This document shows positions 46,365 to 55,529 of a DNA stretch of 64,000 nt, in pieces. Source of the DNA: Thermococcus siculi (GTDB lineage Archaea; Methanobacteriota_B; Thermococci; Thermococcales; Thermococcaceae); contig NZ_CP015103.1 of NCBI RefSeq assembly GCF_002214505.1, positions 682,001 to 746,000 of the forward strand, read 5' to 3'. A program made the translations under genes and the position numbers. Below the pieces are notes generated by a model that did no database searches, was not told the DNA's origin, and saw nothing but the letters and a program-made list of their open reading frames with translations. Positions within the stretch are counted from its first letter, which is position 1; each line of letters starts with the position of its first letter.

Positions 46365-47372
46365 ATGGGAAAGCTCGACGTTATTCAGGCGAAGGGCACC
46401 GAGAGGCTCAAGAGGGGTTTTGCCAGGATGGTGAAGGGCGGCGTCATAATGGACGTCACCAGCGCCGAGCAGGCGAGAATAGCCGAGGAGGCTGGGGCCG
46501 TCTCCGTTATGGCCCTCCACCGCGTTCCGGCGGACATCAGGAAAGCCGGGGGAGTAGCGAGGATGGCCCCGATAGAGAAGATCCAGGAGATTATGGACGC
46601 GGTGACGATTCCCGTAATGGCTAAGGTCAGGATAGGCCACGTTGCCGAGGCGAGGATTCTTGAGGCACTCGGCGTTGACATGATAGACGAGAGCGAGGTT
46701 CTCACTCCCTCGGACCCGTACTTCCACATCGACAAGCGCGAGTTCAACGTCCCCTTCGTCTGCGGCAACAGGAACCTCGGCGAGGCCGTCAGGAGGATAT
46801 GGGAAGGGGCAGCCATGATGAGGACCAAGGGCGAGGCCGGAACCGGGAACATAGTCGAGGCGGTGAGGCACGTCCGCCTCCTCAAGGACAACATCTCCCT
46901 GATTCAGCACATGACCGACGAGCAGGTCTATGGAGTTGCCGAGAAGTTCGCGGAGCCTTACCTCAGGCTCGCCTTCGATGTGAGGGAGATAAGCGGCCTC
47001 CCCAGGAGCGTCCTTGAGAACGAGCCGGTCTACGGCCACTACACCTACCGCGAGATCGTTGAGGGCCTCTACAGGATACTCCTCGAGATAAAGAAGCTTG
47101 GAAGGCTTCCGGTTGTGAACTTCGCGGCCGGTGGTGTTGCTACTCCAGCGGACGCGGCTCTGATGATGCAGATGGGCATGGACGGTGTCTTCGTCGGCTC
47201 TGGAATATTCAAGAGTTCAGACCCCGAGAAGATGGCGAGGGCCATCGTTGAGGCCGTCAACCACTGGGATGAGCCGGATGTGCTCGTGGAGATAAGCAGG
47301 GAGATAGGCGAGCCGATGCGCGGGCAGGACATGGAGGAGCTTGAGGTCAGGCTTGAGGAGAGGGGCGTCTGA
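46365..47372 (+). CDS. pdxS: Pyridoxal 5'-phosphate synthase, synthase subunit
   Basis: 335 residues. Builds PLP from ribose-5-phosphate, glyceraldehyde-3-phosphate and ammonia from Pdx[34 protein letters not shown] (catalytic Lys), [16 protein letters not shown] and [20 protein letters not shown] are family hallmarks. Archaeal length, longer than the 294-residue bacterial protein because of an insertion after about residue 180. ATG 46365 is preferred to 46359 because GGTGAT lies at proper spacing. pdxT follows after 34 bases. Confidence 0.96.
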   Translation: MGKLDVIQAKGTERLKRGFARMVKGGVIMDVTSAEQARIAEEAGAVSVMALHRVPADIRKAGGVARMAPIEKIQEIMDAVTIPVMAKVRIGHVAEARILEALGVDMIDESEVLTPSDPYFHIDKREFNVPFVCGNRNLGEAVRRIWEGAAMMRTKGEAGTGNIVEAVRHVRLLKDNISLIQHMTDEQVYGVAEKFAEPYLRLAFDVREISGLPRSVLENEPVYGHYTYREIVEGLYRILLEIKKLGRLPVVNFAAGGVATPADAALMMQMGMDGVFVGSGIFKSSDPEKMARAIVEAVNHWDEPDVLVEISREIGEPMRGQDMEELEVRLEERGV

Positions 47373-47406
47373 TTTTCCCTTTTCTTCCAGTTTTGGAGGT
47401 GATGGA

Positions 47407-48000
47407 ATGGTCAAGGTGGGCGTCATCGGCCTCCAGGGGGACGTTGAGGAGCACGTATGGGCGGCCAAAAAGGCCCTTGGGAACCTCGGCGTTTCCGGGG
47501 AGGTTGTCTGGCTCAAGAAGCTTGGACAGCTTGAGGGCATCTCCGCCATCATAATCCCAGGCGGCGAGAGCACGACGATCTCAAGGCTCATGGTTAAGAA
47601 CGGCCTCTTTGAACCTGTCAAAAAGCTCGGCGAGGAAGGGCTGCCAATTATGGGAACCTGCGCCGGTCTGATAATGCTCTCGGGGGAGGTTATAGGCGCG
47701 ACCCCGGAGCAGAGGTTCCTCGGGATCCTCGATGTGAAGGTGAACAGAAACGCCTACGGCAGGCAGGTGGACAGCTTCGAGGCACCGGTAAAACTCGCCT
47801 TCAGTGATGAACCCTTCCCCGGTGTCTTCATCCGCGCCCCGAAGATAGTTGAACTCCTCAGCGAGGGAGTCAAACCGATAGCCTGGCTCGGGGACAGGGT
47901 CGTTGGGGTTGAGAAAGACAACCTCATCGGCCTTGAGTTTCATCCGGAGCTGACCGAGGACACAAGGGTTCACGAGTACTTTCTGGGGAAGGCGCTTTAG
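47407..48000 (+). CDS. pdxT: Pyridoxal 5'-phosphate synthase, glutaminase subunit
   Basis: 197 residues, class I glutamine amidotransferase. KVGVIGLQGDVEEHV, IIPGGESTTISRLM, the nucleophile Cys in GTCAGLIMLS, and His-Glu in GLEFHPELTEDTRVHEYF. Supplies ammonia to PdxS. ATG 47407 follows GGAGGTGAT; the frame is open to 47341. Confidence 0.96.
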   Translation: MVKVGVIGLQGDVEEHVWAAKKALGNLGVSGEVVWLKKLGQLEGISAIIIPGGESTTISRLMVKNGLFEPVKKLGEEGLPIMGTCAGLIMLSGEVIGATPEQRFLGILDVKVNRNAYGRQVDSFEAPVKLAFSDEPFPGVFIRAPKIVELLSEGVKPIAWLGDRVVGVEKDNLIGLEFHPELTEDTRVHEYFLGKAL

Positions 48001-48073
48001 GTTGAACATTCCTTCATCAATTTTTTCTGCAAAACTTTTTATTTTTGCCGCCTATTTGATATACGGTGGTAGC

Positions 48074-50095
48074 GTGAGCGAGCTTAAGACCGTCGTCTGC
48101 CCATACTGTGGCTTCGGCTGCAGGCTTCTCGTCGACCCAAGGAGCATGAGGGTCTCTCCCCACAAGGGCGCCCCCAACTACGGGAAGCTCTGCCCGAAGG
48201 GTCTCCACGCGACGGAGTTCGTACTCTCGGGAGACAGGTTGAAGAGACCCCTAAAGCGAGATGGGAACAGGATGAAGGCGATAAGCTGGGGCCAGGCGAT
48301 CGAGGAGGTTGCCCAGAAGCTCCTTGAAATCCGTGAGCTGTACGGTCCGGATGCGGTCGCCTTTCTCGCCTCCTCCAAGGTCTCCAACGAGGAGAACTAC
48401 CTCCTCCAGAAGATTGCACGCCTGTTCGGCACGAACAACATAGACAACTGCGCTCGCTTATGCCACGAAGCTTCCGTTCACGCTCTCAAAATGACGGTCG
48501 GAGCCGGCGCCCAGACCAATCCCTACGAAGACATCCCGAACTTCAACGCGGTTCTCATCTGGGGCTACAACCCAGCCGAGACCCACCCTGTGGTCATGGA
48601 CTACATCCTGCGGGCCAAGCGAAGGGGGGCAAAGATAATCGTCGTTGACATCAGGGAAACGAGGACTATGGCCTTTGCCGATTATAAGCTCGTGATAAGG
48701 CCCGGGACTGACATAGCACTCGCCAACGCCATGATGCACGTTATAATAAAGGAGGAACTCTACGATGAGGAGTTCATAGCTTCTAGGACGGTGGGATTCT
48801 CCGAGCTGAGGATGGCAACGAAGAAGTACACCCCCAAGTACGCGGAGAGGGTGACGGGGGTTCCAGCCGGGACGATAGAAGAGGTCGCTAGAACCTTCGC
48901 CCTCGCTGGAAGCGGGGCGGTGATGTGGGGCATGGGGCTTACCCAGCACGTTGGCGGCGTTGAGAACGTTCTGGCGGTCATAGACCTCGCCCTGCTCCTC
49001 GGATACATCGGCGAGAGGGGCGGCCTCTACCCGATGCGGGGCCAGAACAACGTCCAGGGGGCTGCATACATGGGTGCCCTCAGCGAGTTCCTGCCCGGCT
49101 ACATCCCACTCACCGATGAGAGGTTCCGTAAGAGGGTGGCCTCTCTCTGGGGCGTCGATGATCTCCCGACGGAGAGGGGCCTCTACCTAACAGAGCTTTG
49201 GGACGCCATTGAGGATGGAACCGTTAAGGGCCTCTACGTCGTCGGCGAAAATCCCGCTGTGAGCGAGGCCGATTTCACCCGCGTTCGCGGCGCCCTCAGA
49301 AAGCTGGACCTTCTCGTCGTGCAGGACCTCTTCATGACGAGGACCGCTCGCTATGCCCATTACATCCTTCCGGCGAGCGCCTTCTGCGAGAAGGAGGGCA
49401 GCTACATGAACAGCGAGCGCAGAATACAGTGGAGCCACAGGGTCTGCGAGCCTGTCCACGACTCGAAGCCCGACTGGGAAATCCTTATGATGCTCGGAAA
49501 GGCCCTTGGACTTCCGGGCTTCGACTACCGCTCCGTGGAGGAGGTAACTGCAGAGTACTTCAGGCTCTTCCCGTCGCTGGAGGAGAGAAGTGTTGAGGAA
49601 CTTAAAAACTCCGACGGAATATTCCTTCCGAGGAAGAGGCTTCACACCTGGGAGTTCTCAACGCCGGACGGAAAGGCGAGGCTTGTGGCAGTTGAGCAGG
49701 TCGCCCCCTGGGAGAAGCCCGACGCTGAATATCCTTTCATCCTCACGACGGTTCGGCTGATTAGCCACTATAACACCGGCGAGATGACCCTTAGGAGTCC
49801 CTCTCTCGTCAGACTCATGGGAGAGCCGAGGGTTCTGATGAATGAGGGAGATGCCGAAAAACTTGGAATAGCGGACGGTGACTGGGTCGAGATAGAGACG
49901 AGGCGCGGGAGGATAAGGATGCGGGCCAAGGTGGGCAAAGCTCCGAAAGGCCTGCTGGTGCTCCCCTTCCACTTCAAGGCGAACAAGCTGACCAGCGACG
50001 CCCTCAACAAGGCGGGAACTCCGGAGTTCAAGTTCTCGGCGGCGAGGCTTAGAAAGCTCAGAAACGAAAAGCCCACTCTGGATACTCCCCCGTGA
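48074..50095 (+). CDS. fdhA: Formate dehydrogenase-like molybdopterin oxidoreductase, catalytic subunit (orphan)
   Basis: 673 residues. N-terminal [4Fe-4S] motif [14 protein letters not shown] with the fourth Cys in [10 protein letters not shown]. The catalytic position Cys is in [16 protein letters not shown] (Cys where E. coli FdhF has Sec, followed by the conserved His). [40 protein letters not shown] and [19 protein letters not shown] complete the family pattern. No electron-transfer subunit or hydrogenase genes adjoin. GTG 48074 with GGTGGT upstream is chosen; the ORF opens at 48002. Its last 38 bases overlap the end of purF on the other strand. The electron partner is unknown. Confidence 0.88.
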   Translation: MSELKTVVCPYCGFGCRLLVDPRSMRVSPHKGAPNYGKLCPKGLHATEFVLSGDRLKRPLKRDGNRMKAISWGQAIEEVAQKLLEIRELYGPDAVAFLASSKVSNEENYLLQKIARLFGTNNIDNCARLCHEASVHALKMTVGAGAQTNPYEDIPNFNAVLIWGYNPAETHPVVMDYILRAKRRGAKIIVVDIRETRTMAFADYKLVIRPGTDIALANAMMHVIIKEELYDEEFIASRTVGFSELRMATKKYTPKYAERVTGVPAGTIEEVARTFALAGSGAVMWGMGLTQHVGGVENVLAVIDLALLLGYIGERGGLYPMRGQNNVQGAAYMGALSEFLPGYIPLTDERFRKRVASLWGVDDLPTERGLYLTELWDAIEDGTVKGLYVVGENPAVSEADFTRVRGALRKLDLLVVQDLFMTRTARYAHYILPASAFCEKEGSYMNSERRIQWSHRVCEPVHDSKPDWEILMMLGKALGLPGFDYRSVEEVTAEYFRLFPSLEERSVEELKNSDGIFLPRKRLHTWEFSTPDGKARLVAVEQVAPWEKPDAEYPFILTTVRLISHYNTGEMTLRSPSLVRLMGEPRVLMNEGDAEKLGIADGDWVEIETRRGRIRMRAKVGKAPKGLLVLPFHFKANKLTSDALNKAGTPEFKFSAARLRKLRNEKPTLDTPP

Positions 50096-51407
50096 GGCAG
50101 GCCATGCAGAGGCCGCTTCTTCCGACGGCTTTTTTCAGCCCCTCGACGCTGAGGTAGGCAAGGCTGTCGGCTCCTATCGCTTCTCTCACCTTTTCCACGC
50201 TTCCGAAGGCCGCTATCAGCTCATGCCTCGTGGGTATATCCACGCCCATGTAGCAGGGGTGCCTTATCGGCGGCGACGCTATCCTGACGTGCACCTCCCT
50301 TGCGCCGGCCTTTCTGAGCATCGCAACTATGCGCCTCATCGTGGTGCCCCTGACTATGGAGTCGTCCACGAGGACCACCCTCTTCCCCACTACTACTTCC
50401 CTCACGGGCGAGAGCTTGAGCCTAACCTTCAGCTCTCGGTAGAACTGGCCGGGGGTTATGAAGGTTCTCCCTATGTAGCGGTTCTTTATGAGGCCCTCGG
50501 AGTAGGGTATTCCGCTCTCCTTGGAGAAACCCAGAGCGGCCGCCCTTCCAGAATCAGGGACTGCTATTACGACGTCTCCCTGCGCCGGACTCTCCCTGGC
50601 AAGCTCCCTTCCCATCCTCACCCTTGCCGTATAGACGTTGACACCGTCTAGGGTGCTGTCGGGCCTAGCGAAGTAGATGTACTCGAAGACACAGCTGTGG
50701 TGTTTTTCCTTCGCCAGAACCCTGCTTTCAATGGAGTTTTCATCGAGCAGGAAGACCTCTCCCGGTTCCACGTCCCTTATTTTTCCGCCCTCGGATTCAT
50801 CGACGAAGGGCCTTAAAGCGGAATCCTCGCTCGCGAAGTAGTGGCCATCCCCGAAGCCGTAGCTCAGCGGCCTGAATCCGACGGGATCACGGGCAACGAG
50901 TATCTTTCCGTCGAAGAGAAACGCGACGGAGTAAGCACCTTTCACCTCGTTAAAGACGGCCCTCATTGCCTCGAACTCGTCGCCCATCTCTTTCAGGTGC
51001 CAGAGGAAGGAAACGCCTAGAAGCTCGGAATCAACGGAGTGGTGGAACTTAACGCCCCGCCCTTCGTACTCTCTCCTCAGGGGCAGGAAATTAGTCAGGG
51101 TCCCGTTGTGCGCAACAGCTATTCTCTTTCCACAGCATCCCGTTTCGAGCGGCTGGGTCTCGGTGAGGGAGCCGGAGGTGGAGTAGCGGACGTGGGCTAT
51201 CGCGAGGTTCGACCTCAGCTTGGCAAGCTCTCCATTCCTGAAAACCTCGGGGACCAGCCCCCTCCCAGCCACGGTCTTTATCCTGTGCCTCCAGACGCTT
51301 ATTCCGGCGCTCTCCTGTCCGCGGTGCTGAAGGGCAATAAGCGCGTAGTAGGCCTTCCTTGCTGCGTTTTCCGACACCGCTGCGAAGACACCGCACTTCT
51401 CCCTCAT
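50058..51407 (-). CDS. purF: Amidophosphoribosyltransferase (iron-sulfur type)
   Basis: 449 residues. First step of purine synthesis: PRPP plus glutamine to phosphoribosylamine. The short propeptide MREK precedes nucleophile Cys5 (CGVFAAVSE). [14 protein letters not shown] and [11 protein letters not shown] mark the glutaminase; [20 protein letters not shown] is the PRPP loop. Cysteines in [27 protein letters not shown] and [13 protein letters not shown] match the four cluster ligands of the Bacillus-type enzyme. A TTAAATAG box lies near 51438-51446. Divergent from purC. Confidence 0.96.
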   Translation of the reverse strand: MREKCGVFAAVSENAARKAYYALIALQHRGQESAGISVWRHRIKTVAGRGLVPEVFRNGELAKLRSNLAIAHVRYSTSGSLTETQPLETGCCGKRIAVAHNGTLTNFLPLRREYEGRGVKFHHSVDSELLGVSFLWHLKEMGDEFEAMRAVFNEVKGAYSVAFLFDGKILVARDPVGFRPLSYGFGDGHYFASEDSALRPFVDESEGGKIRDVEPGEVFLLDENSIESRVLAKEKHHSCVFEYIYFARPDSTLDGVNVYTARVRMGRELARESPAQGDVVIAVPDSGRAAALGFSKESGIPYSEGLIKNRYIGRTFITPGQFYRELKVRLKLSPVREVVVGKRVVLVDDSIVRGTTMRRIVAMLRKAGAREVHVRIASPPIRHPCYMGVDIPTRHELIAAFGSVEKVREAIGADSLAYLSVEGLKKAVGRSGLCMACLTGEYPEWAFRF

Positions 51408-51501
51408 AGCAACCCCGCCGTTATTTTGACTTTAGCATGCCTATTTAATGGGGATCTGACGCTGAATTTGTACTTTATAGTGCTTAAAAACTTTGCCCAT
51501 T

Positions 51502-51535
51502 TTTTGCCATTAATAAGGCAAAATAATGCTTAAAT
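51502..51535 (+). promoter_or_regulatory. Purine operator (TTTTGCC-N8-GGCAAAA) plus purC TATA box
   Basis: Perfect 7-bp palindrome arms TTTTGCC (51502-51508) and GGCAAAA (51517-51523), then TAAT and the box GCTTAAATA from 51528. Transcription start is expected near 51554, leaving a leader of about 15 bases. The same layout occurs before purT and purD. Located in the purF-purC divergent region, so it may serve both genes. Confidence 0.65.
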
Positions 51536-51568
51536 AGGTGTGAAATTTACAGAAATATGGTGAAACTC

Positions 51569-52279
51569 ATGGAGGTTTACGAGGGTAAGGCCAAGAAGGT
51601 TATCCCGCTGGACGACGGGAAGGCCATAATGGAGTTCAAGGACGATGCTACTGCCTTCGATGGCTCAAAAAAGGCCCGGTTCGGGGGCAAGGGATGGCTC
51701 AACGCCCAGATAAGCGCCCATCTCTTCAGGGTTCTTGAGGAGAACGGCGTGAAGACGCACTTCATAGGCGTCGCCGGTGACAACAGGCTGATAGTCGAGA
51801 GGCTGAGGATGTACCCGGTAGAGGTGGTGGTGAGGAACGTCGTTGCTGGCAGTTTGAAGAAGCGCCTTCCACTCAGGGAAGGAACGGAACTGCCGGAGCC
51901 GATAGTCGAGCTATATTACAAGGACGACAGCCTGCACGACCCCATGATAAACCGCTACCACGCAAAGATTCTCGGGATAAGTGAGAGCGAGATACGGGAG
52001 ATGGAGAAAATAGCCCTCAGGGTGAACGAGATCCTGAGGGAGTACTTCAGGAAGAGAGGGATAACCCTGATCGACTTCAAGCTGGAGTTCGGAAAGAATG
52101 AGAGAGGCGAGATAGTCCTCGGAGACGAGATAAGCCCCGATACCTGCCGCTTCTGGGACGCAGAAACGGGGGAGAGCCTCGACAAGGACGTCTTCCGCTT
52201 CGACAGGGGGAATCTCATAGACGCCTACGAGAGGCTTTACCAGAGGATCACGGGCGAGGCTCCGAGTCGTAGGTTATGA
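51569..52279 (+). CDS. purC: SAICAR synthetase
   Basis: 236 residues. Joins CAIR and aspartate. EVYEGKAKKVIPLDDGKAIM, FIGVAGDNRLIVERL, VEVVVRNVVAGSLKKRL and GDEISPDTCRFWDAE are the family motifs. ATG 51569 is preferred to 51557 because GGTGA lies five bases upstream. The 15-base stretch ATGGTGAAACTCATG at this start is repeated exactly at the purD start. Confidence 0.96.
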   Translation: MEVYEGKAKKVIPLDDGKAIMEFKDDATAFDGSKKARFGGKGWLNAQISAHLFRVLEENGVKTHFIGVAGDNRLIVERLRMYPVEVVVRNVVAGSLKKRLPLREGTELPEPIVELYYKDDSLHDPMINRYHAKILGISESEIREMEKIALRVNEILREYFRKRGITLIDFKLEFGKNERGEIVLGDEISPDTCRFWDAETGESLDKDVFRFDRGNLIDAYERLYQRITGEAPSRRL

Positions 52280-52412
52280 AGACGGTGTAACAGCCCTTCT
52301 CGTCCTCCTCTATACTTATTTTCCTCAGCCTGATCCCGTAGGTTTCCACGGCTTCCCTGACGACGTCCGGCAGGTTCTCGAGGAAGGCCTTCTTCCTAAC
52401 GGTCAGCTCCAT
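52248..52412 (-). CDS. Small conserved-looking 54-residue protein in the purM operon
   Basis: Reads MELTVRKKAFLENLPDVV...VETYGIRLRKISIEEDEKG...YTVFITYDSEPRP, soluble and charged, with a beta-alpha-beta pattern. ATG 52412 follows GGTGG with a four-base gap and starts 30 bases after the purM stop on the same strand. Its 3' end overlaps the end of purC, tail to tail, by 32 bases. I do not recognise a family; the length and placement suggest a small accessory protein of purine synthesis. Confidence 0.65.
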   Translation of the reverse strand: MELTVRKKAFLENLPDVVREAVETYGIRLRKISIEEDEKGCYTVFITYDSEPRP

Positions 52413-52442
52413 GGAACCACCAAAAGAAGTTGGACAGGGGAG

Positions 52443-53447
52443 TTAAAGCCTTATCCCGTAGTTCTCAACCGCGATTCCAGGATCCCTAGTGACAGTCCCC
52501 AGCTCAAAGCTCTCGAAGTGCCTGTTCAGGAGCTGAAGGGCTTCCTCACTCTCCCCCTGCGGCACTATAGCCACCATTCCAACGCCCATGTTAAAGACCC
52601 TGAACATCTCGTCAAGAGGAACGCCGTTTTCGTGGATCAGCTTGAATATTCCCTCAACCGGCGGCATCTCAAGGGCGAAACCATAGCCGGTCAGGCGCTT
52701 CAGGTTGAGCAGTCCCCCACCCGTTATGTGGGCCAGCCCGTGGACTTCAAAGTTTTTGAGCAGTTCCAGGATCGGCTTGACGTATATCCTCGTTGGCTCC
52801 AAAAGCCACTCCCAGAGCTTTTTCCCTTCATATTCATACTCAAGACCGTACTTCGGAATCAGGAGCTTCCTTGCGAGTGTCAGCCCGTTTGAGTGAATTC
52901 CAGAGCTTGAAATCCCGATCACGGTGTCACCCGGTTTTATCTTCTCCCCTGTGATGATCCCCTCCTTGTCCACGACTCCGATCGCCGTTCCGGCCAGGTC
53001 AAAGCCGTTTATAAGGTCAGGCATAATCGCCGTCTCCCCCCCAACTATCGCTATCCTGGCCTCTTTTGCTCCTTCGTAGAGGCCCTTTGCGATCTCTGAG
53101 AAGACTCTCTCGTCCGGCTCTTTAACGGCCAGGTAGTCCACCAGAGCCATCGGTTCAGCCCCGACGCAGAGCAGGTCGTTCACGTTCATGGCTATCATGT
53201 CTATTCCTATTGTGTCGAACCTGCCGACTGCCTCTGCCACGAGAACCTTCGTGCCAACTCCATCGGTTGTCATCGCCAGATAGAAGTTCCCGAAGTCCAT
53301 CAGTGCGGCGTAGTGGCCGAGATCCTCCGCCGGCTCGCCGATTTTCCCTCTCCTGAACTCGAAGGTCTCCCTCGCGAGTGAGATTATGCCTCTCAATGCC
53401 TTTGAAGTCTTCTCGTCGTCGACCCCTGCCTGGGCGTATGTCATCAT
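52443..53447 (-). CDS. purM: Phosphoribosylformylglycinamidine cyclo-ligase (AIR synthetase)
   Basis: 334 residues. [60 protein letters not shown] and [15 protein letters not shown] are PurM signatures (ATP-dependent ring closure of FGAM to AIR). GTG 53456 is also in frame; ATG 53447 has GGTGGTG at normal spacing. Divergent from purT, with its own CTTTTAAGC box near 53477-53485. Confidence 0.95.
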   Translation of the reverse strand: MMTYAQAGVDDEKTSKALRGIISLARETFEFRRGKIGEPAEDLGHYAALMDFGNFYLAMTTDGVGTKVLVAEAVGRFDTIGIDMIAMNVNDLLCVGAEPMALVDYLAVKEPDERVFSEIAKGLYEGAKEARIAIVGGETAIMPDLINGFDLAGTAIGVVDKEGIITGEKIKPGDTVIGISSSGIHSNGLTLARKLLIPKYGLEYEYEGKKLWEWLLEPTRIYVKPILELLKNFEVHGLAHITGGGLLNLKRLTGYGFALEMPPVEGIFKLIHENGVPLDEMFRVFNMGVGMVAIVPQGESEEALQLLNRHFESFELGTVTRDPGIAVENYGIRL

Positions 53448-53485
53448 GGGCACCACCGGTGGGGGTTGGGTTGGGGGCTTAAAAG

Positions 53486-53520
53486 GTTTGCCATTTTTCT
53501 GCTTAAAAAGGCTTAAATAT
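53486..53520 (+). promoter_or_regulatory. Purine operator plus purT TATA box in the purM-purT divergent region
   Basis: GTTTGCC (53486-53492), eight bases, then GCTTAAA (53501-53507) as a degenerate second arm, AAG, and the box GCTTAAATAT from 53511. Spacing from first arm to box is 25 bases, against 26 at purC and purD. Confidence 0.55.
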
Positions 53521-53564
53521 TTTAGAATTTTAACATTTCAACGTCAAACATTGGGGTGATTATC

Positions 53565-54857
53565 ATGATTAAGCCACGCGATGAACTGGGTACCGCCATG
53601 ACTGACTCCGCCCAGAAAATCCTCCTCCTCGGGAGTGGCGAGCTGGGAAAGGAGATAGCGATCGAGGCCCAGCGCCTGGGGATTGAGGTTGTAGCCGTTG
53701 ACCGCTACGCCAACGCCCCTGCCATGCAGGTTTCCCACCGCTCCTACGTTGGTGACATGAGAAACGCTGACTTCCTCTTCTCGGTTGTCGAGAGGGAAAG
53801 GCCCGACGCGATAATCCCCGAGATAGAGGCCATAAACCTAGATGCCCTCTTCGAGCTTGAGAGGGACGGCTACTTCGTCGTTCCGAACGCCAAAGCCACT
53901 TGGATTGCCATGCACCGCGAGAGGACGAGGGAAACCCTTGCAAAGGAAGCCAAAGTACCGACCTCCCGATACGCCTATGCAACGACCCTCGACGAACTCT
54001 ATGAGGCCTGCGAGAACATAGGCTCCCCCTGCCACACCAAGGCCATAATGAGTTCCTCGGGCAAGGGTTCGTATTTCGTTAGAGGGCCGGAAGACGTCCC
54101 GAGGGCCTGGGAGGTAGCGAAGAAAAAAGCGAGAGGAAGTGCCGACAAGCTCATCGTGGAAGAGCACATCGACTTCGACGTCGAGATTACGGAGCTGGCT
54201 GTCAGGCATTACGATGAAAACGGTGAGATAGTAACGACGTTTCCAAAGCCAGTCGGCCACTACCAGATCGACGGCGACTACCATTCGAGCTGGCAGCCTG
54301 CTGAGATAAGCGAAAAAGCTGAGCGCGAGGTTTACAGGATAGCGAAGCGTATAACTGACGTCCTTGGCGGTCTCGGCCTCTTTGGCGTCGAGATGTTCGT
54401 GAAGGGCGACAGGGTCTGGGCCAACGAGGTTTCGCCGAGGCCCCACGACACCGGCATGGTGACGCTGGCTTCCCACCCGGCGGGCTTCTCAGAGTTTGGC
54501 CTGCACCTCAGGGCAGTTCTGGGCCTCCCGATTCCGGGGAAGTGGGCTGACGGTTACAGACTCTTCCCGGTGCTGATTCCAGCGGCAACCCATGTCATAA
54601 AGGCCAACGTTTCCGGCCATTCGCCCCGCTTCAGGGGTCTTGCCAGGGCTTTGAGCGTTCCCAACGCAACGCTGAGGCTATTCGGGAAGCCAGAGGCCTA
54701 CCCAGGAAGGAGGCTTGGTGTTGCGATAGCTTGGGATAACGATGTCGGAGAGGCCAGGAAGAGGGCCGAAATGGTGGCCCACACGGTGGAGCTGAGGACT
54801 GGGAGTTCCGGATGGCACTCTCAGGACTACGAAAGGAGACGGCATCTGCTTGATTAA
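53565..54857 (+). CDS. purT: Formate-dependent GAR transformylase
   Basis: 430 residues, ATP-grasp. Uses formate and ATP, not formyl-folate, to make formyl-GAR. ILLLGSGELGKEIAIEAQRL, CHTKAIMSSSGKGSYFVRGP and WANEVSPRPHDTGMVTLASH are diagnostic. ATG 53565 follows GGGGTGAT; the GTG at 53556 belongs to that site. Confidence 0.95.
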   Translation: MIKPRDELGTAMTDSAQKILLLGSGELGKEIAIEAQRLGIEVVAVDRYANAPAMQVSHRSYVGDMRNADFLFSVVERERPDAIIPEIEAINLDALFELERDGYFVVPNAKATWIAMHRERTRETLAKEAKVPTSRYAYATTLDELYEACENIGSPCHTKAIMSSSGKGSYFVRGPEDVPRAWEVAKKKARGSADKLIVEEHIDFDVEITELAVRHYDENGEIVTTFPKPVGHYQIDGDYHSSWQPAEISEKAEREVYRIAKRITDVLGGLGLFGVEMFVKGDRVWANEVSPRPHDTGMVTLASHPAGFSEFGLHLRAVLGLPIPGKWADGYRLFPVLIPAATHVIKANVSGHSPRFRGLARALSVPNATLRLFGKPEAYPGRRLGVAIAWDNDVGEARKRAEMVAHTVELRTGSSGWHSQDYERRRHLLD

Positions 54858-54890
54858 CACTTTGTAACAGTTCGATGGAAGAAAGAAAAG

Positions 54891-55006
54891 TTTAAAAGGC
54901 CCGGAATGTTCCATAGTGTGAGCTAAAATATGCGTCTTCTCGGTGTAATCAGGCTGGGGTGGAATAAGCCAGTGTTAACGATGCGGGCTTCATGCCCGCA
55001 TCTTTT
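54891..55006 (+). ncRNA. Possible short non-coding RNA between purT and purE, or an orphan promoter plus hairpin
   Basis: GAAAAGTTTAAAAGGC is a strong BRE/TATA-like element (box 54891-54897) with no gene behind it on the plus strand. Starting near 54919, a transcript of about 85 bases would end in a perfect 9-bp hairpin GATGCGGGC-TTCAT-GCCCGCATC (54980-55002) followed by TTTT. The hairpin covers the purE stop codon, so the RNA would be antisense to the purE end. An in-frame ATG at 54930 lacks a ribosome site. No known RNA family is recognised. Confidence 0.3.
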
Positions 55007-55424
55007 CCCTGTACTCCATGAGCTTTTCTCTGAGTTCACTGTTCTGGAGTGCGAGAATCTCGATCGTCAGCAAAGCCGCGTTCTTGCCGTTGTCTATTCC
55101 CACAGCCGCTACGGGAACTCCGGGGGGCATCTGGGCTATGCTCAGCAGGGCGTCGAGGCCGCCAAGCTTGGCTGAAACCGGGACACCTATGACGGGCTTA
55201 ATTGTGTGAGCCGCTATCACACCCGGAAGGGCGGCGCTCAAACCTGCTATGGCTATGAAAACATCATACTCCTCGCTCTTTGCGAGCCTTTCGACCTTCT
55301 CCGGGTTCCTGTGGGCGGAGGCCACTTCAACGTCGTAATCCACACCGAACTCATCGAGAACCTTTGTCACCCTCTCGGCTATGTGAGAGTCGCTTTTGCT
55401 CCCCATGACCACGAGAACCTTCAT
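54990..55424 (-). CDS. purE: N5-carboxyaminoimidazole ribonucleotide mutase
   Basis: 144 residues. [34 protein letters not shown] and [19 protein letters not shown] are the PurE phosphate and carboxylate sites. No purK is in the window. ATG 55424 has GGTGA upstream; GTG 55433 is part of the leader. Divergent from purD. Confidence 0.95.
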   Translation of the reverse strand: MKVLVVMGSKSDSHIAERVTKVLDEFGVDYDVEVASAHRNPEKVERLAKSEEYDVFIAIAGLSAALPGVIAAHTIKPVIGVPVSAKLGGLDALLSIAQMPPGVPVAAVGIDNGKNAALLTIEILALQNSELREKLMEYREKMRA

Positions 55425-55462
55425 GGCTTTCACCGAACAGTGTTCTCGGGCGGCTTTATAAA

Positions 55463-55497
55463 TTTTGCCGTTTTAATGTAAAAATAAAGCTTAAAAG
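55463..55497 (+). promoter_or_regulatory. Purine operator plus purD TATA box in the purE-purD divergent region
   Basis: TTTTGCC (55463-55469), eight bases, GTAAAAA (55478-55484) as second arm, TAAA, and box GCTTAAAAG from 55489; spacing 26 bases, identical to purC. A TTATAAAG box for purE on the other strand lies at about 55455-55462, right beside the first arm. Confidence 0.6.
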
Positions 55498-55529
55498 ATG
55501 GGCTTTTTAACAAATAAATGGTGAAACTC

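Noticed and set aside
48043-48049. TTTTGCC before fdhA as a full purine operator
   Set aside because: The second arm (GATATAC) does not match and the site lies downstream of the TATA-like box, so it is only mentioned as a half-site.
54930-55175. 81-residue plus-strand ORF after the orphan promoter near purE
   Set aside because: No ribosome site, and almost all of it is antisense to purE. The promoter and hairpin are reported instead.
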